A stretch of 7,959 nucleotides of DNA from an uncultured Sphingomonadaceae bacterium (GTDB taxonomy: Bacteria > Pseudomonadota > Alphaproteobacteria > Sphingomonadales > Sphingomonadaceae): NCBI GenBank assembly GCA_946480515.1, contig CAMLKX010000084.1:1-7959 (forward strand). The letters run 5' to 3'. Every line of letters begins with the position of its first letter. Positions within the stretch are counted from its first letter, which is position 1. Positions 5,245 to 7,959 of the stretch are shown piece after piece. Below the pieces are notes generated by a model. It did no database searches. It saw only the letters and a program-made list of their open reading frames with translations, and was not told the DNA's origin. Position numbers and translations under genes: made by a program.

Positions 5245-6473
5245 AGGGCGTAATCGTGCATCGCCTGTCGAATGGCTTCACCGTCGCCGTGGACTCGATG
5301 GCCCACGCCCAATCAGTCGCAATCGGTCTTTATGCTTCGGTAGGCTCGCGGCTGGAGCCGGAGGGGCTCGGTGGCTTGGCACATATTGTCGAGCATCTCG
5401 TGTTCAAGGGCGCGGGAAGGCGTAATGCGCGGCAGATTGCCGAGGCGATCGAGGATGTCGGCGGCAGTCTCAATGCCTGGACCTCTCGCGACCAGACGGT
5501 GTTCAGCGCGCGCGTCCTGCCCGATCACGCGGCGCTGGCGATCGAGCTTGTTGCCGATCTTCTGCGCTCGCCACGGCTGGACCGTGGCGAGCTGGAGCTC
5601 GAAAAGGGCGTGATCTTGTCCGAACTCGGCGAATGCCGGGACTCGCCGGACGATCATGTCCACGATCTGCTTTATGAGGCGGCGTTCGACAGCCAACCCT
5701 ATGGGCGCCCTGTCATCGGCACCGAGGCGAGCATCGCTGCCGTGTCGCGGCAGGATTGTGTCAATTGGATCGCGAGCCAGTTTCTGCCTGAGCGCTTGAC
5801 CCTTGTCGCTTCCGGCAAGGTCGATCCTAGCCTGATGATCGCTCTCGCCGAGCGCTTGTTCGGGGACATGCCGGCATCCAACTCGTCAATGCCAGTCGCG
5901 CCACGTTTCTCGGGCGGCCATCGCCACGATGGGCGGCGGTTTGAGCAGGCGCATTGGGCGTTCGCGATGCCTGGGCTGGCTGCTGCCGATCCGAGGGTTC
6001 CGGCACTTTCAATCTTCACTCAAGCGGTTGGGGGCGGCATGTCGTCGCGGCTGTTCCAGCAGCTCCGCGAGGATCGCGGCCTCGCCTATAGCATCGACGC
6101 CTGGCACGGCAGCGCGTTGGATGTTGGCTTGTTTACGGTCAGTTGCGCAGCCGACCGCTCGAAGGCCGCTGAGACGGTGGGCTTGGCGCGGGCCATCATC
6201 GAGCAGGCCTGCGTCGATCTGACCGAGGCAGAGGTCCGGCGTGCCCGTGCGCAGCTGGAAGCAGGGATGCTGATGGGCCTGGAGACGCCCTCTGGTCGCG
6301 CTGACCATATCGCCCGCTCGCTCGACGTGTTTGGGCGGGTGCTCGACGTTGACGAGATCACCGCCAAGCTTCGCGCCGTGGCTCCCGCCGAAGCGCGCGC
6401 GGCTGGAGCAGCCCTCCATGACGGTCCGCATGCCATCGCGGCGGTCGGCGGTCCGCTCGCAGTTGCTGCGTGA
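5241..6473 (+). CDS. M16 family zinc metallopeptidase (pitrilysin / processing-peptidase-like)
   Basis: From ATG 5241, overlapping the SURF1 stop (ATGA) and preceded by GGAGG, the protein has 410 residues. It carries the inverted zinc motif HIVEH (His48, Glu51, His52) in GLAHIVEHLVFKG and a further Glu128 in VILSELGE. That is 76 residues after His52, the spacing known for mitochondrial processing peptidase beta. The second half has GGGMSSRLFQQLREDRGLAYS (264-284), the conserved Arg/Tyr substrate-site block. All catalytic residues are present, so it should be active, unlike alpha-type partners. There is no signal peptide, so a cytoplasmic location is likely. Substrate unknown. Its coupling to SURF1 suggests co-expression with the oxidase assembly genes, but M16 genes next to this cluster may simply be hitchhiking. 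The frame open to 5022 is rejected because it overlaps SURF1. Confidence -1.
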   Translation: MKGVIVHRLSNGFTVAVDSMAHAQSVAIGLYASVGSRLEPEGLGGLAHIVEHLVFKGAGRRNARQIAEAIEDVGGSLNAWTSRDQTVFSARVLPDHAALAIELVADLLRSPRLDRGELELEKGVILSELGECRDSPDDHVHDLLYEAAFDSQPYGRPVIGTEASIAAVSRQDCVNWIASQFLPERLTLVASGKVDPSLMIALAERLFGDMPASNSSMPVAPRFSGGHRHDGRRFEQAHWAFAMPGLAAADPRVPALSIFTQAVGGGMSSRLFQQLREDRGLAYSIDAWHGSALDVGLFTVSCAADRSKAAETVGLARAIIEQACVDLTEAEVRRARAQLEAGMLMGLETPSGRADHIARSLDVFGRVLDVDEITAKLRAVAPAEARAAGAALHDGPHAIAAVGGPLAVAA

Positions 6474-7333
6474 GCCCTCTTGAAACCATAATTGCGGAGC
6501 CCTGGGACGACTATGGGCTGATCGACTGCGGCGCCGGGCGCAAGTTCGAGCGCTACGGTCCTGTGCGGGTGATCCGGCCGGAACCGCAGGCGATGTGGCA
6601 GCCTGCACTCGACAACTGGGACGCGGACGCTACCTTCGTTCCGGGCTCAGACGAGGAGGGGGGCGGGCGCTGGGTTCAGCACCGCAGTGTTCCGGCAGGC
6701 TGGCCGCTGCAGCGCGACGGCGTTCGCTTCACCGCATCATTGACTCCGTTCCGCCACCTTGCGTTCTTCCCGGACATGGCGCCGCAATGGGATTGGATGC
6801 GGGCGCGGGCGGACGGAGCCGAGGTGCTCAACCTGTTCGGCTACACCGGCGTCGGGTCGCTGCTGCTGAGCGAAGCCGGCGCGCGCCTGGTTCATGTCGA
6901 TGCATCCAAAAAGTCGGTTGAGGCAGGCCGCGCCAACGCGGCGCTGTCGGAACTGGCCGAGCGGCCAATCCGCTGGATTGTCGATGACGCGACGAAATTC
7001 ACCGCCCGCGAGGTCCGCCGGGCCCGGCGCTACGATGGGATCCTGCTCGATCCCCCCAAGTTCGGGCGCGGTCCGGAGGGGGAAATGTGGCGGCTTGAAG
7101 AGCATCTCGCGCCGCTGCTCGCCAACTGTCGCAAGTTGCTGGACGGGGACAGCCGCTTTCTCGTGCTGACCGTCTATGCAGTGCGCTTGTCCGCCATCGC
7201 GATCGGCGAACTGGTCCGGCAGCTGTTCACCGATCTGGGCGGTACGGTCACCTGCGGCGAAATGGCGGTGCGCGAGGAAAGTCGCGGTCTGCTCTTGCCG
7301 ACCGCGATTTTTGCGCGGTGGGAACGGGCTTAA
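6470..7333 (+). CDS. RlmI/RlmK-like class I SAM-dependent methyltransferase
   Basis: The GTG start overlaps the M16 stop (GTGA), giving 287 residues. The Rossmann core shows motif I in EVLNLFGYTGVGSLLLSEAG (118-137) and the acidic residue after strand 2 in VHVDASKKS (141-149). LDPPKFGRG (193-201) is the catalytic-loop DPPK form seen in the RlmI and RlmK family of 23S rRNA cytosine/guanine methyltransferases. N-terminal residues 1-100 match the short PWxDYxLIDxGxGRKFERYG type seen in alphaproteobacterial homologues. They lack the PUA domain of E. coli RlmI. The substrate is therefore not certain; rRNA is the best guess from the family. The lack of a ribosome site suggests coupling to the upstream gene. 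The stop converges with ccmB, sharing TTAA-type stop bases. Confidence -1.
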   Translation: MSPLETIIAEPWDDYGLIDCGAGRKFERYGPVRVIRPEPQAMWQPALDNWDADATFVPGSDEEGGGRWVQHRSVPAGWPLQRDGVRFTASLTPFRHLAFFPDMAPQWDWMRARADGAEVLNLFGYTGVGSLLLSEAGARLVHVDASKKSVEAGRANAALSELAERPIRWIVDDATKFTAREVRRARRYDGILLDPPKFGRGPEGEMWRLEEHLAPLLANCRKLLDGDSRFLVLTVYAVRLSAIAIGELVRQLFTDLGGTVTCGEMAVREESRGLLLPTAIFARWERA

Positions 7334-7956
7334 TCGCGGCTTGCCCGGAGTGCCGCACCGCCGACGAACGGCGTTCCGGCAACTAGGAGAAGGCTGACCG
7401 CGGCCTCCAGTTTGAGAGCGCCGGCTCCGCCGCCGCCGCTGGCCGCCGCGCCGAAAATCAGCAGCGGGATGGCGAGCGGCATGAGCAGGAGCCCGGACAG
7501 TGCCCCGGCTGTCCGGAAGCCGGCGGTTAGGCTCGCCGTGCCCACCGCCAGTGCAGCTAGACCGGGAGTGCCGACAGCGAGCGGGATCAAGGCTTCCAAT
7601 CCGCCGCCAAGCAGGATCGATGCGGGCACTGCGGCAATCAGGAGCAGGGGGCCAAAGGTGAGCCAATGGCCGGCGACTTTGGCCGCGATCACCAGCTCCT
7701 CGGCAATTCCGCGCACCGCCAGCTGATCGAGGACGCCATCTGCCCGATCGGGCTCGATCAAGCGCTCGACCGGCAGGAGCGAAGCGGTCAGCGCCGCGAC
7801 CCACAGCGCACCGCCGCCGATGCGCTGAAGCAGCTGCAGGTCCGGACCGACCGCGAACGGAATCAACGTTGCGACCAGCAGGAAGAAGATCACCGGCAGC
7901 CATCCGGCCCCGCCGAGGCCCCGGCGAGCCTCCCGCCACAGGATCGCCCTGATCAC
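7330..7956 (-). CDS. ccmB: Heme exporter protein B (cytochrome c maturation)
   Basis: CcmB is a membrane subunit of the CcmABCD complex that presents heme to CcmE for cytochrome c maturation. The 208 residues match the family from the start: MIRAILWREARRG, then LPVIFFLLVATLIPFAVGPD, IGGGALWVAALTASLLPVER, the DGVLDQLAVRG loop, GTPGLAALAVGTASLTAG and LLMPLAIPLLIFGAAA. About six membrane helices are visible. The start is a GTG three bases from the window edge. The overlapping TGA (GTGA) may be the stop of an upstream ccmA outside the window; that is inference. It is slightly shorter than the usual 220 or so residues. The last bases overlap the convergent methyltransferase stop, and I see no terminator between them. 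Confidence -1.
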   Translation of the reverse strand: MIRAILWREARRGLGGAGWLPVIFFLLVATLIPFAVGPDLQLLQRIGGGALWVAALTASLLPVERLIEPDRADGVLDQLAVRGIAEELVIAAKVAGHWLTFGPLLLIAAVPASILLGGGLEALIPLAVGTPGLAALAVGTASLTAGFRTAGALSGLLLMPLAIPLLIFGAAASGGGGAGALKLEAAVSLLLVAGTPFVGGAALRASRD

Positions 7957-7959
7957 CGG

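Noticed and set aside
6737..7939. 400-codon minus-strand ORF over the methyltransferase and ccmB
   Set aside because: It spans two recognised genes in a shadow frame, is Arg/Gly/Pro-rich, and shows no family motif.

Overview
The window is high-GC DNA whose gene content and order point to an alphaproteobacterium, most likely of the order Sphingomonadales. The case rests on the order ctaB, small CoxF-like ORF, ctaG, coxC, DUF983, SURF1, M16 peptidase; on the short SURF1 protein with a C-terminal NNH(x)YAxTWF motif; and on intergenic repeats of types I know as common in sphingomonads (a GTCATCCCCGCG/GAAA hairpin and a GCTTTCGACCCATTGCGG-like element). This assignment comes from recognition, not from a database search.

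Left part (1-1857) is a patchwork. It opens with the 3' end of a cyclopropane-fatty-acyl-phospholipid synthase-type gene. A repeat-rich intergenic stretch follows, then a minus-strand gene for an unrecognised four-helix membrane protein with visibly lower GC, then a second gene-poor stretch (1038-1425) with another repeat copy, a 10-bp inverted repeat and a terminator. Last is a minus-strand gene for a small EF-hand protein, whose secretion signal appears to be separated from the body by a one-base frameshift.

Central part (1858-7333) is one plus-strand, tightly packed cluster for the aa3-type cytochrome c oxidase: heme O synthase (ctaB), a 42-residue CoxF-like membrane peptide, the copper chaperone CtaG/Cox11, subunit III (coxC), a DUF983 zinc-ribbon membrane protein and SURF1. 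An M16 zinc peptidase and an RlmI/K-like SAM methyltransferase follow. Most junctions overlap by 1-4 bases (TGATG, ATGA, GTGA), so the genes are probably co-transcribed and translationally coupled. Together the first six supply heme A precursor, copper and membrane assembly functions, plus one core subunit. The genes for subunits I and II are not in the window.

Right part (7330-7959) is a convergent minus-strand ccmB, the membrane part of the heme exporter used in cytochrome c maturation. It shares four bases at its stop with the methyltransferase. I see no undescribed system here. The points most worth a second look are the EF-hand frameshift, the small CoxF-like ORF, the repeat-flanked low-GC gene, and the absence of coxB/coxA and thrC from the positions where I would expect them.
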